A DNA stretch of 64,000 nt from the NCBI GenBank assembly GCA_038040325.1, contig JBBPIM010000002.1, forward strand, positions 62,001-126,000. Direction: 5' to 3'. The position numbers and the translations under genes were made by a program. Origin of the DNA: Mayfieldus profundus. Lineage in GTDB: Bacteria; Actinomycetota; Thermoleophilia; Solirubrobacterales; 70-9. This document shows, one piece after another, positions 20,243-29,123 of the stretch. Numbering within the stretch: position 1 is the first letter of the stretch; each line of letters opens with the position of its first letter. The notes under the pieces are model-generated. The model was not told the DNA's origin, made no database searches, and saw only the letters and a program-made list of their open reading frames with translations.

Positions 20243-20288
20243 CGACAGGGCCGAGGCGCGCTCGCGCACGTATAGGATGGGCCGCAGA

Positions 20289-21977
20289 GTGCCTGACCAC
20301 GACGTACTGGTGATCGGAGCCGGCCTGGCGGGGCAGCGTGCGGCCCTGGCGGCGGCCGCGGAGGGGGTCTCGGTGGGGATCATCAGCAAGGTCCACCCTG
20401 TGCGCTCGCACTCCAACGCTGCACAGGGCGGGATCAACGCGGCGCTGGACCCCGACGACTCCTGGGAGTCGCATGCATTCGACACCGTCAAGGGCTCCGA
20501 CTACCTCGGCGACCAGGACGCGATCGAGATCATGTGCCGCGAGGCCCCCGACGAGATCCTCCACCTCGAGCACCTCGGCGTCACCTTTCACCGCAACGAG
20601 GAGGGAAAGCTGGGCACGCGCGCCTTCGGCGGCGCCTCGGCGGCGCGGACCTACTACGTCGCCGACATCACCGGCCAGGCGATCATGCACGTGCTCTACG
20701 AGCAGCTGATGAAGTACTCCGACGCGGTGGCGCGCTACGAGGAGTGGTTCTCGACCGCGCTCGCGCTCGACGACGACGGCAATTGCTGCGGCGTCGTGAC
20801 CCGCAACATCGCCGACGGCTCGATGGAGTTGTTCAGGGCCAAGGCGGTGATCCTCGCCACCGGCGGCAACGGGCAGATCTGGCAGCCGACGACCAATGCC
20901 CTGATCTGCACCGGCGACGGGATAGCGATGGCCTACCGCGTCGGCGCCAAGCTGATGGACATGGAGATGATCCAGTACCACCCGACGACGCTGGCCGGCA
21001 AGGGTTTCCTGATCACCGAGGGAGCGCGGGGCGAGGGCGCGCACCTGCTCAACGCCAACGGCGAGCGCTTCTTGGAGAAATACGCCCCGAACAAGATGGA
21101 GCTGGCATCGCGCGACGTCGTCTCCCGCGCCGAGCAGACCGAGATCAACGAGGGGCGCGGCTTTCCCGACGGCACCGTCGCGCTCGACATCACGGTGGTC
21201 CCGAAGAAGCGGATCCACGAGGCGCTGCGCGAGATCGTGCTGGTCGGGCGCGACTTCGCGGGGGTGGACATCACCAGCGAGCCGATCCACATCAAGCCCG
21301 GCAACCACTACACGATGGGCGGGGTCAAGACCGACGTCAAGGGGGCCACCGACATTCCCGGGCTGTACGCGGCCGGCGAGGTCGCCTGCGTCTCGGTGCA
21401 CGGCGGCAACCGGCTCGGGGCCAACTCGCTGCTGGACACGCTGATCTTCGGCAAGCACTCCGGCCGCGACGCGGCCGCGCGCGCCAAGCGAATCGAGATG
21501 TCGCATCCCCCGCAGGCGGTGCTGGCCGACGAGCAGTCAAAGATCGACGAGGTGATGGGGCGGGAGAAGGGCTCGGGGCCGCGGATCTCGGAGATCAAGC
21601 GCGACCTGGGCAAGGTAATGGACGAGCATGTGAGCGTGTTCCGCGACGCCGAGGGGATCAAGTTCGCGCTGGAGACGGTCAAGGAGCTGAAGGAGCGCTC
21701 CGGCAGCGCCTACATCGACGACCGCGGCGCTGTCTTCAACCAGGACGTGCTGGGCTCGATCGAGCTCGGCTACATGCTCGACTGCGCCGAGTGCACCTGC
21801 GTCGCGGCCCTGCACCGCACCGAGAGCCGCGGCGCCCAGTACCGCACCGACTTCCCCGAGCGAAACGACGAGGAGTGGCTCAAGCACATCGACCTCTCTC
21901 TGAACGCCGCCGGGCCGGAAATCAGCTATTCAGAGGTGACGATGACCCAGTGGGAGCCGCAGGAGAGGACTTACTGA
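20289..21977 (+). CDS. sdhA: succinate dehydrogenase/fumarate reductase flavoprotein subunit
   Basis: 562 residues from the GTG at 20289 (MPDHDVLVIGAGLAGQRAAL). It has the FAD-binding dinucleotide fold at the N terminus, HPVRSHSNAAQGGINAAL (covalent-FAD region), the active-site GARGEGAHLLNANGERF, and HGGNRLGANSLLD. It oxidises succinate to fumarate as the catalytic subunit with the products of the next two genes. The GTG is preferred over the ATG at 20277 because TAGGAT lies 10 nt before it. Its stop overlaps the sdhB start (TGATG). The operon order is sdhA-sdhB-HdrB-like. Confidence 0.95.
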   Translation: MPDHDVLVIGAGLAGQRAALAAAAEGVSVGIISKVHPVRSHSNAAQGGINAALDPDDSWESHAFDTVKGSDYLGDQDAIEIMCREAPDEILHLEHLGVTFHRNEEGKLGTRAFGGASAARTYYVADITGQAIMHVLYEQLMKYSDAVARYEEWFSTALALDDDGNCCGVVTRNIADGSMELFRAKAVILATGGNGQIWQPTTNALICTGDGIAMAYRVGAKLMDMEMIQYHPTTLAGKGFLITEGARGEGAHLLNANGERFLEKYAPNKMELASRDVVSRAEQTEINEGRGFPDGTVALDITVVPKKRIHEALREIVLVGRDFAGVDITSEPIHIKPGNHYTMGGVKTDVKGATDIPGLYAAGEVACVSVHGGNRLGANSLLDTLIFGKHSGRDAAARAKRIEMSHPPQAVLADEQSKIDEVMGREKGSGPRISEIKRDLGKVMDEHVSVFRDAEGIKFALETVKELKERSGSAYIDDRGAVFNQDVLGSIELGYMLDCAECTCVAALHRTESRGAQYRTDFPERNDEEWLKHIDLSLNAAGPEISYSEVTMTQWEPQERTY

Positions 21978-23143
21978 TGGCCGAGTACACGCTGAAGATC
22001 CGCCGCTACAAGCCGGAGGAGGGACAGGGGCCGTACTGGGAGGAGTTCAAGGTCGAGCTCGAGGCGTCGCTCTCGGTGCTCGACGGCATCCTCCAGGCCA
22101 AGGACCGCGACGACGGCAGCATCGGCGTCCGCTGCTCCTGCCGCGCGGCGATCTGCGGCTCCTGCGGGATGAAGATCAACGGCGAGTCGGGCCTCGCCTG
22201 CAAGACCCAGATCGGGCACGCCCACGCCCACGCCAACCGCCGCAACGGCGGTACCGGTGACCGCGGCACGCCCGGAAGCGCAGCTGAGGACGTGCCGCGC
22301 CCGATAGTCATCGAGCCGATGGGAAACATGCCGGTGATCAAGGACCTGGTCACCGACATGGAGTCCACCCACTGGGCCAAGATCCGCCGCGTCACCCCGT
22401 GGCTGCTGCCGGCCGGCGACCCCCCCGAGCGCGAGTACATCGTGCCGCCGGAATCGATGATCGACATCACCCAGTCGATGGCCTGCATCCAGTGCGGCGC
22501 CTGCGTCTCCGCCTGCCTCTCGATGGAGGCGGACCCCGACTTCATCGGCCCCGCAGCGCTGGCCAAGGCGTACCGCTTCGTCGGCGACCCGCGCGACGCG
22601 GAGACCAGGGAGCGGCTCTACGACCTCGCCCAGGACCCGCACGGGATCTACGACTGCACCCATTGCTTCGGCTGCATCGACGCCTGCCCCAAGGGGGTCG
22701 CGCCGATGGACCAGATCATGCGTTTGCGCCGTCTCGCCGGTCACGACCACGGGATCGACGACGAGAACAACGGCCACCGCCACGAGACCGCGTTCGTGAA
22801 GATCATCGAGCGCAAGGGAACGCTTGACGAGTCGCTGCTGCTGCAGGAGTCCTATGCCCAGGGGATCAAGGGCAAGCTGATACCCCGCAAGCGCACGATC
22901 AAGGGACTGCTGGGCTCGATCCCGACCGCGATCCGCGGCCTGCGGACGGGCAAGATGCGCTCGCTTCCGAAGCTGATACCCGGCGTGCACCACAAGCTGC
23001 CCGACGGCGCCCAGGACGAGGTCCAGCAGATCTACGAGCACGCGGAGGAGCACCGCACCGAGCTCAACCTCTACATCAAGGGCGAGGGTGGCGACGAGGA
23101 TGAGGCTCCCGAGGCCGCGGTCGAGCCCGAGGGTGACCAATGA
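21977..23143 (+). CDS. sdhB: succinate dehydrogenase iron-sulfur subunit, long form
   Basis: 388 residues. The [2Fe-2S] cysteines lie in VRCSCRAAICGSCGMK (about 51-66) with a later C. Two further Cys clusters, CIQCGACVSAC (about 171) and CTHCFGCIDACPK (about 227), bind the [3Fe-4S]/[4Fe-4S] centres. It is longer than standard SdhB: an insert near residue 80 contains HAHAHANRRNGG, and about 110 residues of basic then acidic tail follow the last cluster. It passes electrons from SdhA to the third, HdrB-like subunit. It overlaps sdhA by 1 bp and the next gene by 4 bp, so it is clearly cotranscribed. Confidence 0.93.
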   Translation: MAEYTLKIRRYKPEEGQGPYWEEFKVELEASLSVLDGILQAKDRDDGSIGVRCSCRAAICGSCGMKINGESGLACKTQIGHAHAHANRRNGGTGDRGTPGSAAEDVPRPIVIEPMGNMPVIKDLVTDMESTHWAKIRRVTPWLLPAGDPPEREYIVPPESMIDITQSMACIQCGACVSACLSMEADPDFIGPAALAKAYRFVGDPRDAETRERLYDLAQDPHGIYDCTHCFGCIDACPKGVAPMDQIMRLRRLAGHDHGIDDENNGHRHETAFVKIIERKGTLDESLLLQESYAQGIKGKLIPRKRTIKGLLGSIPTAIRGLRTGKMRSLPKLIPGVHHKLPDGAQDEVQQIYEHAEEHRTELNLYIKGEGGDEDEAPEAAVEPEGDQ

Positions 23144-24054
23144 GCGACGGCACGATCAAGGTCGCCTACTGGCCGGGCTGCGTCTCGCGCGGCTTCACCC
23201 CGGAGCTGCACGGCTCGATGGAGCTCGTCGCGGAGCAGCTTGGGATCGAGCTGGTCACCCTCGATCGCGCCAACTGCTGCGGCGCCGGGGTGATCGCCGA
23301 GCACAACCAGGAGCTGGCCGACACGCTGAACGCGCGCACCTTCGCGCTGGCCCAGCAGACCGGCCTGCCGATGATGAACATCTGCTCGACCTGCCAGGGC
23401 GCGCAGTCGGAATGCCAGCAGCGCCTCGACGCCGACGCGGCCTACCGGGAGCACATCAACGATGCGCTCGGAGGGCAGGATCTTGAGTACGTCAAGGGCA
23501 AGGACGGCTGGTCGAACAAGAACTTCCTCTGGCTGCTGGTCGAGGACTATGGGCTCGACGGGCTGAAGGCCAAGGTGCAGCGGCCGCTGTCGGGCCTGCG
23601 CGTGGGGCCGTTCTACGGCTGCTACATCGTTCGCCCGAAGGACCGGCTCGGCTATGACGAGCGCCCCGAGCGCGACCTCTATCTCGAGCAGGTGATCGAG
23701 GCGCTGGGTGGCGAGGTCGTCGACTACGACGGGGCGCGCAAGTGCTGCGGCTTCCCGGTGATCACGATGAACCGGGACACCTCGCTGCGCCAGGCAGGCA
23801 CCCACGTCGGCGACGCTCTCGACGCCGGCGCCGACTGCCTAGTCACTCCGTGCCCGCTCTGCCACCTCAACCTCGACATGCAGCAGCCCGAGGCGGCCAC
23901 CGTGGTCAACCGCGACCTCGGGCTCGCTGTGCTGCACCTTCCGCAGCTGGTCGGGCTGGCGCTGGGCTTCGAGCCCAAGGAGCTCGGGATGCGAAAGCAC
24001 ATCGCCTCGACGGGCTGGGTCGAGGAGCGGCTGGCGGCGCTGACCGCCGCCTAG
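23140..24054 (+). CDS. HdrB-like CCG-domain subunit, probable type-E succinate dehydrogenase anchor (SdhE type)
   Basis: 304 residues with two CCG domains. The first has GCVSRG, NCCGAG and CSTCQ; the second YGCYIV, KCCGFP and CPLCH. This cysteine pattern belongs to HdrB/GlpC/SdhE-like proteins that bind a noncubane or [2Fe-2S] cluster and contact a quinone or thiol. There is no transmembrane helix, so it would attach peripherally. Next to sdhAB it takes the place of the haem-b membrane anchors (sdhC/D), which are absent here. It overlaps sdhB by 4 bp (ATGA). Confidence 0.9.
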   Translation: MSDGTIKVAYWPGCVSRGFTPELHGSMELVAEQLGIELVTLDRANCCGAGVIAEHNQELADTLNARTFALAQQTGLPMMNICSTCQGAQSECQQRLDADAAYREHINDALGGQDLEYVKGKDGWSNKNFLWLLVEDYGLDGLKAKVQRPLSGLRVGPFYGCYIVRPKDRLGYDERPERDLYLEQVIEALGGEVVDYDGARKCCGFPVITMNRDTSLRQAGTHVGDALDAGADCLVTPCPLCHLNLDMQQPEAATVVNRDLGLAVLHLPQLVGLALGFEPKELGMRKHIASTGWVEERLAALTAA

Positions 24055-24063
24055 GCACGCGAG

Positions 24064-25302
24064 CTAGTCGAGGCCGGGGGTGCTGAGTGGCCCCGCGCTC
24101 ACCTCTTCGCTCCGCCCTCCCATGCGCCGTTCGATCCAGCGCGCTCCCACCGTGTCGGTGAGGCCGTGGGCCAGGATCGAGACGAGGATCGTGAAGGCCG
24201 CGACGTCGAAGATCAGCGTGCCCTCGGCGACATCGGAGGTGTTGAGCACGAACAGCGCGAACAGCATCGAGGCCACGCCTTTCGGCCCGAACCAGGCGAT
24301 GAACAGCTTGTGCGGCATTGGAAGGCGCTCGCGCAGGTAAGCGAGCAGCACCGCGGCCGGCCGCGCGACCAGCAGCGCGAACGGCACGAACACCAGCAGC
24401 CGCCACACGTCCCCCTCGTAACCGGTGGCGACGATCAGGGCGCCGAACACGAAGAAGGTCAACACCTGCGCGATCGCGCTGACGTTTTCGGAGAAGTCCA
24501 CGAACGCGTCGGGCACCTTGCGCTCGGCGGCGCCCATCGCGATTCCGGCCACGAAGGCCGCGATCAGCCCGTTTCCGACCGTCACGTCCGCCAGCCCGAA
24601 GGCGACGAGCCCAAAGCCGAGCGCGTATATGCCCTCGTAGCGGGGGGTCAACCCGCCGCCCGGCAGGTGGTGATGAAGGCGGCCGCCCAGCATCCCCAGC
24701 ACGACCCCGACCACGGCGCCGAAGGCAGCCTCGCCGAGCAGCTTGGTCGCCTCCGTGCCGGCGTCGCCGCCGGGAGTGGCGAGAACCAGGAAGAACAGCA
24801 CGAACGGCAGCGCCAGGCCGTCGTTGAGTCCTGACTCGAGGTTGAGCGTGTGTCGTACCTTCTCCGGCACCCGCTGGGCCGTCACGACGCTCGAAGTCAC
24901 CACCGGGTCGGTCGGGGTCAGCACCGCCGCCAGCAGGAAGGCCTCCGCCCAGGAGAACTCCGGGAACAGCCCCTTGGCCGCCAGCGCCAGCAGTCCCAGC
25001 GTGATCGGCATCGCCAGCACGATCGCCCGCGCCACCGGCCCCCAGTGGGTGCGCAACAGCTCGCGCTCGACGAACATCCCGTCGGAGAACAGGGTGAGGA
25101 TCAGCGCCAGCTCGACGAGGCTCACCACGGCCTGGTCCTTCGCGTCGACCTCGACCACGTCCATTGCGGCCAACGCGATCCCCAGCGCCACCGAGAGCAC
25201 CGAGATCGACAGCACCGTGCCGCGCATCACCCCCGACAGCGCCGCGGCGACCGCAAGCAGCCCGCCGAACAGCAGTATGGCCTCGCCGAAGCCGATGTCC
25301 AT
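24064..25302 (-). CDS. CPA1-type cation/proton antiporter
   Basis: 412 residues with about 12 membrane segments. It has the ion-binding motif TPTDPVVTSSVV near residue 127 (the Asp of the CPA1/NhaP family) and LESGLNDGLALP near residue 153. It exchanges Na+ or K+ for H+ across the cytoplasmic membrane. No RCK or UspA domain follows the membrane part. It converges on the sdh operon from the other strand with a 9-bp gap, and its start is 9 bp from the end of asd upstream on the same strand. Confidence 0.9.
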   Translation of the reverse strand: MDIGFGEAILLFGGLLAVAAALSGVMRGTVLSISVLSVALGIALAAMDVVEVDAKDQAVVSLVELALILTLFSDGMFVERELLRTHWGPVARAIVLAMPITLGLLALAAKGLFPEFSWAEAFLLAAVLTPTDPVVTSSVVTAQRVPEKVRHTLNLESGLNDGLALPFVLFFLVLATPGGDAGTEATKLLGEAAFGAVVGVVLGMLGGRLHHHLPGGGLTPRYEGIYALGFGLVAFGLADVTVGNGLIAAFVAGIAMGAAERKVPDAFVDFSENVSAIAQVLTFFVFGALIVATGYEGDVWRLLVFVPFALLVARPAAVLLAYLRERLPMPHKLFIAWFGPKGVASMLFALFVLNTSDVAEGTLIFDVAAFTILVSILAHGLTDTVGARWIERRMGGRSEEVSAGPLSTPGLD

Positions 25303-25311
25303 CGGCGGAAG

Positions 25312-26343
25312 CTAGCGGCCGATCAGCTGCCGCTCGTGCAGCAGCTCGGCCACCTGGACGGCGTTGGTGGCGGCGCCTTTGCGCAGGTTGTCGCCGACCA
25401 CCCACAGGTTGAGACAGCGTTCGTGGCTGGGATCGCGGCGGATCCGCCCCACCAGCACCTCGTCCTGGCCGGCGGCTGCGGTGGGCAACGGATAGACGCC
25501 CTTGGCCGGGTTGTCGACCACGGTCACGCCGGGGGCGTCTGCGAGCAGCTCCCGGCAGTCCTCGGGGGAGAGGTCCTCCCGCGTCTGGATGTTGACCGAC
25601 TCCGAGTGGCCGGTGACGACGGGAACGCGGGCGCAGGTGGCGGAGATGCGCAGCTCCTCCCCGGCACCGAGGATCTTGCGCGTCTCGTTCATCACCTTGC
25701 GCTCCTCTGACGTGTAGTCGTCACCCTCGCCGAAGGTCTCGACCTGGGGCAGGACGTTGAAGGCGACGGGGTGGGGATAGACCTCGGCCTTGGGCTGTTC
25801 GCCGGCGAGCACCGCGCGCGACCCCTCGAGCAGCTCGGTGACGGCGTTGCGGCCGGTGCCCGAGACCGACTGGTAGGTGGAGACGACGATCCGCTCGATC
25901 TCCACGGCGCGATGGATCGGAGCGAGCGCGACGACCATCTGCATCGTCGTGCAGTTGGGGTTGGCGACAATGCCCTTGTGCGAGTCGGCGGCCTCGGGGT
26001 TCACCTCGGCGACGACCAGTGGGACGTCGTCGTGCATGCGCCAGTAGCTGGTGTTGTCGATGACCACGGCGCCGGCGTCGACGAGCTTTGGCGCCCACTC
26101 GGCGCTGACGCTCCCCCCGGCGGAGCAGAGCACCAGGTCGAGGCCGCCGATCGCGTCCTCGGCCAGGGCGCGGCACTCCAGCACGGTCCCGTCGAACGGG
26201 ACCTGCTTGCCGGTCGAGCGCTGCGACGCATACGGGACTACCTCGGAAGCTGGGAAATCGCGCTCGGCGAGCACCTCGAGGATCGTCGAGCCGACGGCGC
26301 CGGTGGCGCCCAGTACTCCGACTCTGTATCCGTTGCCGGTCAT
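25312..26343 (-). CDS. asd: aspartate-semialdehyde dehydrogenase
   Basis: Reduces aspartyl-4-phosphate to aspartate semialdehyde with NADPH, for lysine/diaminopimelate, threonine and methionine synthesis. 343 residues: NADP loop VGVLGATGAVGSTIL (residues 8-22), catalytic Cys in ANPNCTTMQM (near residue 131), QSVSGTGRNA, and His in PVVTGHSESVN. A -10-like CATACT lies 7 nt before the ATG (26356-26351), so it may have its own promoter besides readthrough from lysC, which ends 27 bp upstream. Confidence 0.96.
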   Translation of the reverse strand: MTGNGYRVGVLGATGAVGSTILEVLAERDFPASEVVPYASQRSTGKQVPFDGTVLECRALAEDAIGGLDLVLCSAGGSVSAEWAPKLVDAGAVVIDNTSYWRMHDDVPLVVAEVNPEAADSHKGIVANPNCTTMQMVVALAPIHRAVEIERIVVSTYQSVSGTGRNAVTELLEGSRAVLAGEQPKAEVYPHPVAFNVLPQVETFGEGDDYTSEERKVMNETRKILGAGEELRISATCARVPVVTGHSESVNIQTREDLSPEDCRELLADAPGVTVVDNPAKGVYPLPTAAAGQDEVLVGRIRRDPSHERCLNLWVVGDNLRKGAATNAVQVAELLHERQLIGR

Positions 26344-26370
26344 CGCATCAAGTATGGCGAGCCGGCCCGA

Positions 26371-27657
26371 TCAGGACGGGACGGTGGGGCGGTGCTCGGT
26401 CCCGGTCGGGTCCTCGCGCCGTACCGCATCGGAGTCCAGCTCGAACGCCTCGTGCAGCGCCTTGACCGCGTCGGGGATGCGGTCGGCGTCGATCACGCAG
26501 GAGATCTTGATCGGCGAGGTGGAGATCATCTCGATGTTGATCTTGCTGTCGCCCAGGGTGCTGAAGACCTTTGCCGCGACGCCGGGATGACTGCGCATGC
26601 CGGCGCCGACGATCGAGACCTTGCCGATGCGCTCGTCGGTCTCGACCCCGGCGCTGACGCCGTCCAGCCCGGCGATCACATCCTTGGCGGTGTCGAGGTC
26701 GCCGCGCTCGACCGTGAACGAGAGGTCGGCGAGGTCGTCGTCGGACACAGGCTCGTTCTGGATGATCATGTCGACGTTGACGTTGGCCTCGGCGAGGGCG
26801 CCGAAGATGCGGCCCGCGACTCCCGGCTCGTCCCGCACGCCGTTCAGCGTCACGCGGGCCTCGCCGTCGGAGTGGGTCACCGCTGTCACCATCGGGCGTT
26901 CCATCGATTCCTCCTCGCTGACGACGAGGGTACCGGTGCCATCCTCGAACGAGCTGCGGCAGTGGATGCGGACGCCGTGGTTGCGCGCGTACTCCACCGA
27001 GCGAAGCTGAAGCACCTTGGCGCCCGAAGCCGACATCTCCAGCATCTCCTCGTAGGAAACCATCGACAGCTTGCGCGCCCCGCTGACGATCCGGGGGTCG
27101 GCGCTGAACACGCCTGCGACGTCGGTGTAGATCTCGCAGACCTCGGCACCGAGTGCCGCGGCCAGAGCCACCGCGGTGGTGTCGGATCCGCCCCGCCCCA
27201 GCGTGGTCACGTCGCGGCTTTCCGTGGAGACACCCTGGAATCCGGCGACCAGCACGACGCGGTCCTCCGTCAGTGCTTCGCGGATGCGATCGGCGCGGAC
27301 GTCGAGGATCCGCGCCTTGGTGTGCGAGGAGTCGGTGACGATCCCGGCCTGCGAGCCGGTCAGCGAGATCGCCCTGTGGCCCATGTCGTGGATCGCCATC
27401 GCGCACAGCGCGGAGGAAATGCGCTCCCCCGTCGAGAGCAGCATGTCCAGCTCGCGCGGCTCCGGCTGCGGCGAGATCTCGAACGCCATCTCGGTCAGCT
27501 CGTCGGTGGTCTTGCCGCGCGCCGACAGCACCGCGACTACGCGGCTGCCGGCCTCGCGGGCGGCGACGATTCGCCCGGCGGCGCGCTTGATCTGCTCGGC
27601 TCCCGCAACCGAGGTACCGCCGAACTTCATTACCACGATGTCGCTGCGGTCGGGCAT
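26371..27657 (-). CDS. lysC: aspartate kinase
   Basis: Phosphorylates aspartate, the first step of the aspartate family. 428 residues: kinase domain with VMKFGGTSVAG (residues 9-19), STGERISSALCAMAI, and TTLGRGGSDTTAV; then two ACT domains (about 265-410) that give feedback control by lysine/threonine. Its ATG at 27657 overlaps the stop of a small upstream frame (TAATG) and has no ribosome binding site, which suggests coupling or an unusual leader (see the hairpin region at 27676-27828). It is followed by asd. Confidence 0.95.
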   Translation of the reverse strand: MPDRSDIVVMKFGGTSVAGAEQIKRAAGRIVAAREAGSRVVAVLSARGKTTDELTEMAFEISPQPEPRELDMLLSTGERISSALCAMAIHDMGHRAISLTGSQAGIVTDSSHTKARILDVRADRIREALTEDRVVLVAGFQGVSTESRDVTTLGRGGSDTTAVALAAALGAEVCEIYTDVAGVFSADPRIVSGARKLSMVSYEEMLEMSASGAKVLQLRSVEYARNHGVRIHCRSSFEDGTGTLVVSEEESMERPMVTAVTHSDGEARVTLNGVRDEPGVAGRIFGALAEANVNVDMIIQNEPVSDDDLADLSFTVERGDLDTAKDVIAGLDGVSAGVETDERIGKVSIVGAGMRSHPGVAAKVFSTLGDSKINIEMISTSPIKISCVIDADRIPDAVKALHEAFELDSDAVRREDPTGTEHRPTVPS

Positions 27658-27854
27658 TAGATGAGCAGACCAGCGCCCGCGTGCGCCTGGGGGCGCGCAT
27701 GGCCGAGCAGATCGAGGAAGCAGGGCGCAGCCCTTGCTGGCAGCAAGGGCAAGCCCGATGAACTCGCGCTTCGCGCTCGCACCGCGCCCTTCGGGCGCTG
27801 GATGCGACGCGCCAAGCGCGTCATCCAGGTGTGCGGGGGCGTTGGATTGCTCAT
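27657..27854 (-). CDS. possible leader ORF overlapping the lysC start
   Basis: A 65-codon frame whose TAA overlaps the lysC ATG (TAATG). Its sequence is read through a run of strong GC hairpins and contains repeated Pro/Arg/Ala-rich residues, so it may be an accidental frame over structured RNA. If translated, it would couple lysC translation to its own. I know no homologue of known function. Confidence 0.3.
   Translation of the reverse strand: MSNPTPPHTWMTRLARRIQRPKGAVRARSASSSGLPLLPARAAPCFLDLLGHARPQAHAGAGLLI
27676..27828 (-). promoter_or_regulatory. cluster of GC-rich hairpins in the lysC leader
   Basis: Several stems follow one another upstream of lysC. CTGGATG (27798) pairs with CATCCAG (27822), and inside it ACGCGC pairs with GCGCGT. 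Next come GCGCCC-TTC-GGGCGC and a CGCG/CGCG stem. CCCTTGCT pairs with AGCAAGGG around 27730-27750. A CGCC/GGCG stem lies near 27690. They could form a structured leader, or be bidirectional termination signals between lysC and the divergent GH3 gene. I see no match to the lysine riboswitch core. Confidence 0.5.
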
Positions 27855-27908
27855 CGGTGCTCAGGATAGGGGCGCCGGTCCCGTCCCGCCGTCAGAATCC
27901 TCCCCGCG

Positions 27909-29078
27909 ATGCGGCCCTCGCGGAGGCGAATCCTGGTGCGGCGTGGCGCCGGCGTGCTCGGCGCAGCCGGGGCTACGGCGGCAATCGCGCTGTTGCTGGG
28001 CGGCGGCAGCGAGAAGCCCAGCCCCGACGCGCCGCCCGGGACCACCGGCGTCCCGCCAAAGGTGCGTGCCCTCCTGGGCCGGCTCAGCACCGAGCAGAAG
28101 GTGGACCAGGTGCTGGCGCTCGGCTTCGCCGGAACGGACTCGACCAGCCCGGTGTTGGAGAAGCTGCGCGCCCGCCAACTCGGCGCCGTGTTCGTCGGCG
28201 CGGCCAATTGGGCCGACGCGGCGCAGGGGACGGCGCTGATCGGCGAGATGCGCGCCGCCGCGGAGCAGGGCGGACCGGTGCCGCCGCTGGTGATCGCGAG
28301 CCAGGAGGGCGGGATCTACCGCTCCTTTGCGGACCTGCCTCCGCCGCAGCGCGAGATCGAGATCGGCGACTCGGGCGATCCGCGCGTGGCGCTGAACTGG
28401 TCGAAACAGGCCGGGCGGGCGCTGCGGGATGCCGGCTTCGACCTCAACCTGTTCCCGGTAGCCGACGTCGCGACGCTGGACAGCCCGATCGCCGACCGGG
28501 CCTTCGGCGAGGAGCCCGACCTGGTGGCGCAGATGACAGTCGCGGCGCTGATCGGCTGTCGCGACGCCGGAATCGGCTGCGCCCCCGCGCACTTCCCCGG
28601 GATGGGCGCGGTTTCGGCGGACACCGACCTGGGACCGGCGACGGTCGGGGAGAACACGGCGACGCTGCTGGGCCGCGACCTGACCCCATTTCGCGCGGCG
28701 GTGGCGGCGGGCGCACCGGCGCTGGTCCTCTCCCACGCCTTCTACGCGGCGTTCGACCCGGTCACGCCCGCCTCGCAGGCGTCCTCGATTGCCACCGTGT
28801 TGCTGCGGCGGCGGATCGGCTTCACCGGGGTCGCGATCACCGACGATCTCGACACCGGGGCGGTGAAGGCGCTCGGCAGCGTTCGCGACGCCGCGGTCGC
28901 CTCGCTCGCAGCGGGGGCGGACCTCCTTCTGATCGAGAGCCCGGGCGAAGTGCAGGAGGCCGTGCGCTCGGCGCTGCTGCGGGCCGTGCGCGACGGCAAG
29001 GTGGCGAAATCGCGACTCGACGAGGCGGCGGGTCGCGTGCTGGAGCTGAAGCGCCGGCTCGGGCTGCTGCCCGTGTGA
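27909..29078 (+). CDS. GH3-family (NagZ-like) secreted glycosidase homologue with altered catalytic loop
   Basis: 389 residues: an Arg-rich N terminus and a hydrophobic signal or anchor (about 8-32), then a GH3 (beta/alpha)8 domain. The nucleophile region VAITDDLDTGAV is conserved. The loop that in NagZ reads KHFPGHGDT is here AHFPGMGAVSADTD, so the His of the acid/base dyad is Met. EGGIYRS replaces the usual EGGxVxR. It may therefore bind peptidoglycan sugars without normal hydrolysis, or use another acid. CAGAAT lies 10 nt before the ATG. Confidence 0.8.
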   Translation: MRPSRRRILVRRGAGVLGAAGATAAIALLLGGGSEKPSPDAPPGTTGVPPKVRALLGRLSTEQKVDQVLALGFAGTDSTSPVLEKLRARQLGAVFVGAANWADAAQGTALIGEMRAAAEQGGPVPPLVIASQEGGIYRSFADLPPPQREIEIGDSGDPRVALNWSKQAGRALRDAGFDLNLFPVADVATLDSPIADRAFGEEPDLVAQMTVAALIGCRDAGIGCAPAHFPGMGAVSADTDLGPATVGENTATLLGRDLTPFRAAVAAGAPALVLSHAFYAAFDPVTPASQASSIATVLLRRRIGFTGVAITDDLDTGAVKALGSVRDAAVASLAAGADLLLIESPGEVQEAVRSALLRAVRDGKVAKSRLDEAAGRVLELKRRLGLLPV

Positions 29079-29094
29079 CCGACTTCACACACAG

Positions 29095-29113
29095 ATATAT
29101 CGTGCCGATATAT
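29095..29113. promoter_or_regulatory. probable PadR operator overlapping the -10
   Basis: ATATATCG, TGC, CGATATAT: perfect 8-bp arms in strikingly AT-rich sequence within a GC-rich genome. It lies directly upstream of the PadR gene and overlaps TATGTT (29111-29116), which is 7 nt before the preferred ATG at 29124. It is the obvious site for autoregulation of the padR-MMPL operon. Confidence 0.75.
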
Positions 29114-29123
29114 GTTCGCGGCG

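Noticed and set aside
27676..27854. Lysine riboswitch ahead of lysC
   Set aside because: No conserved lysine-box core could be found; only generic GC hairpins.
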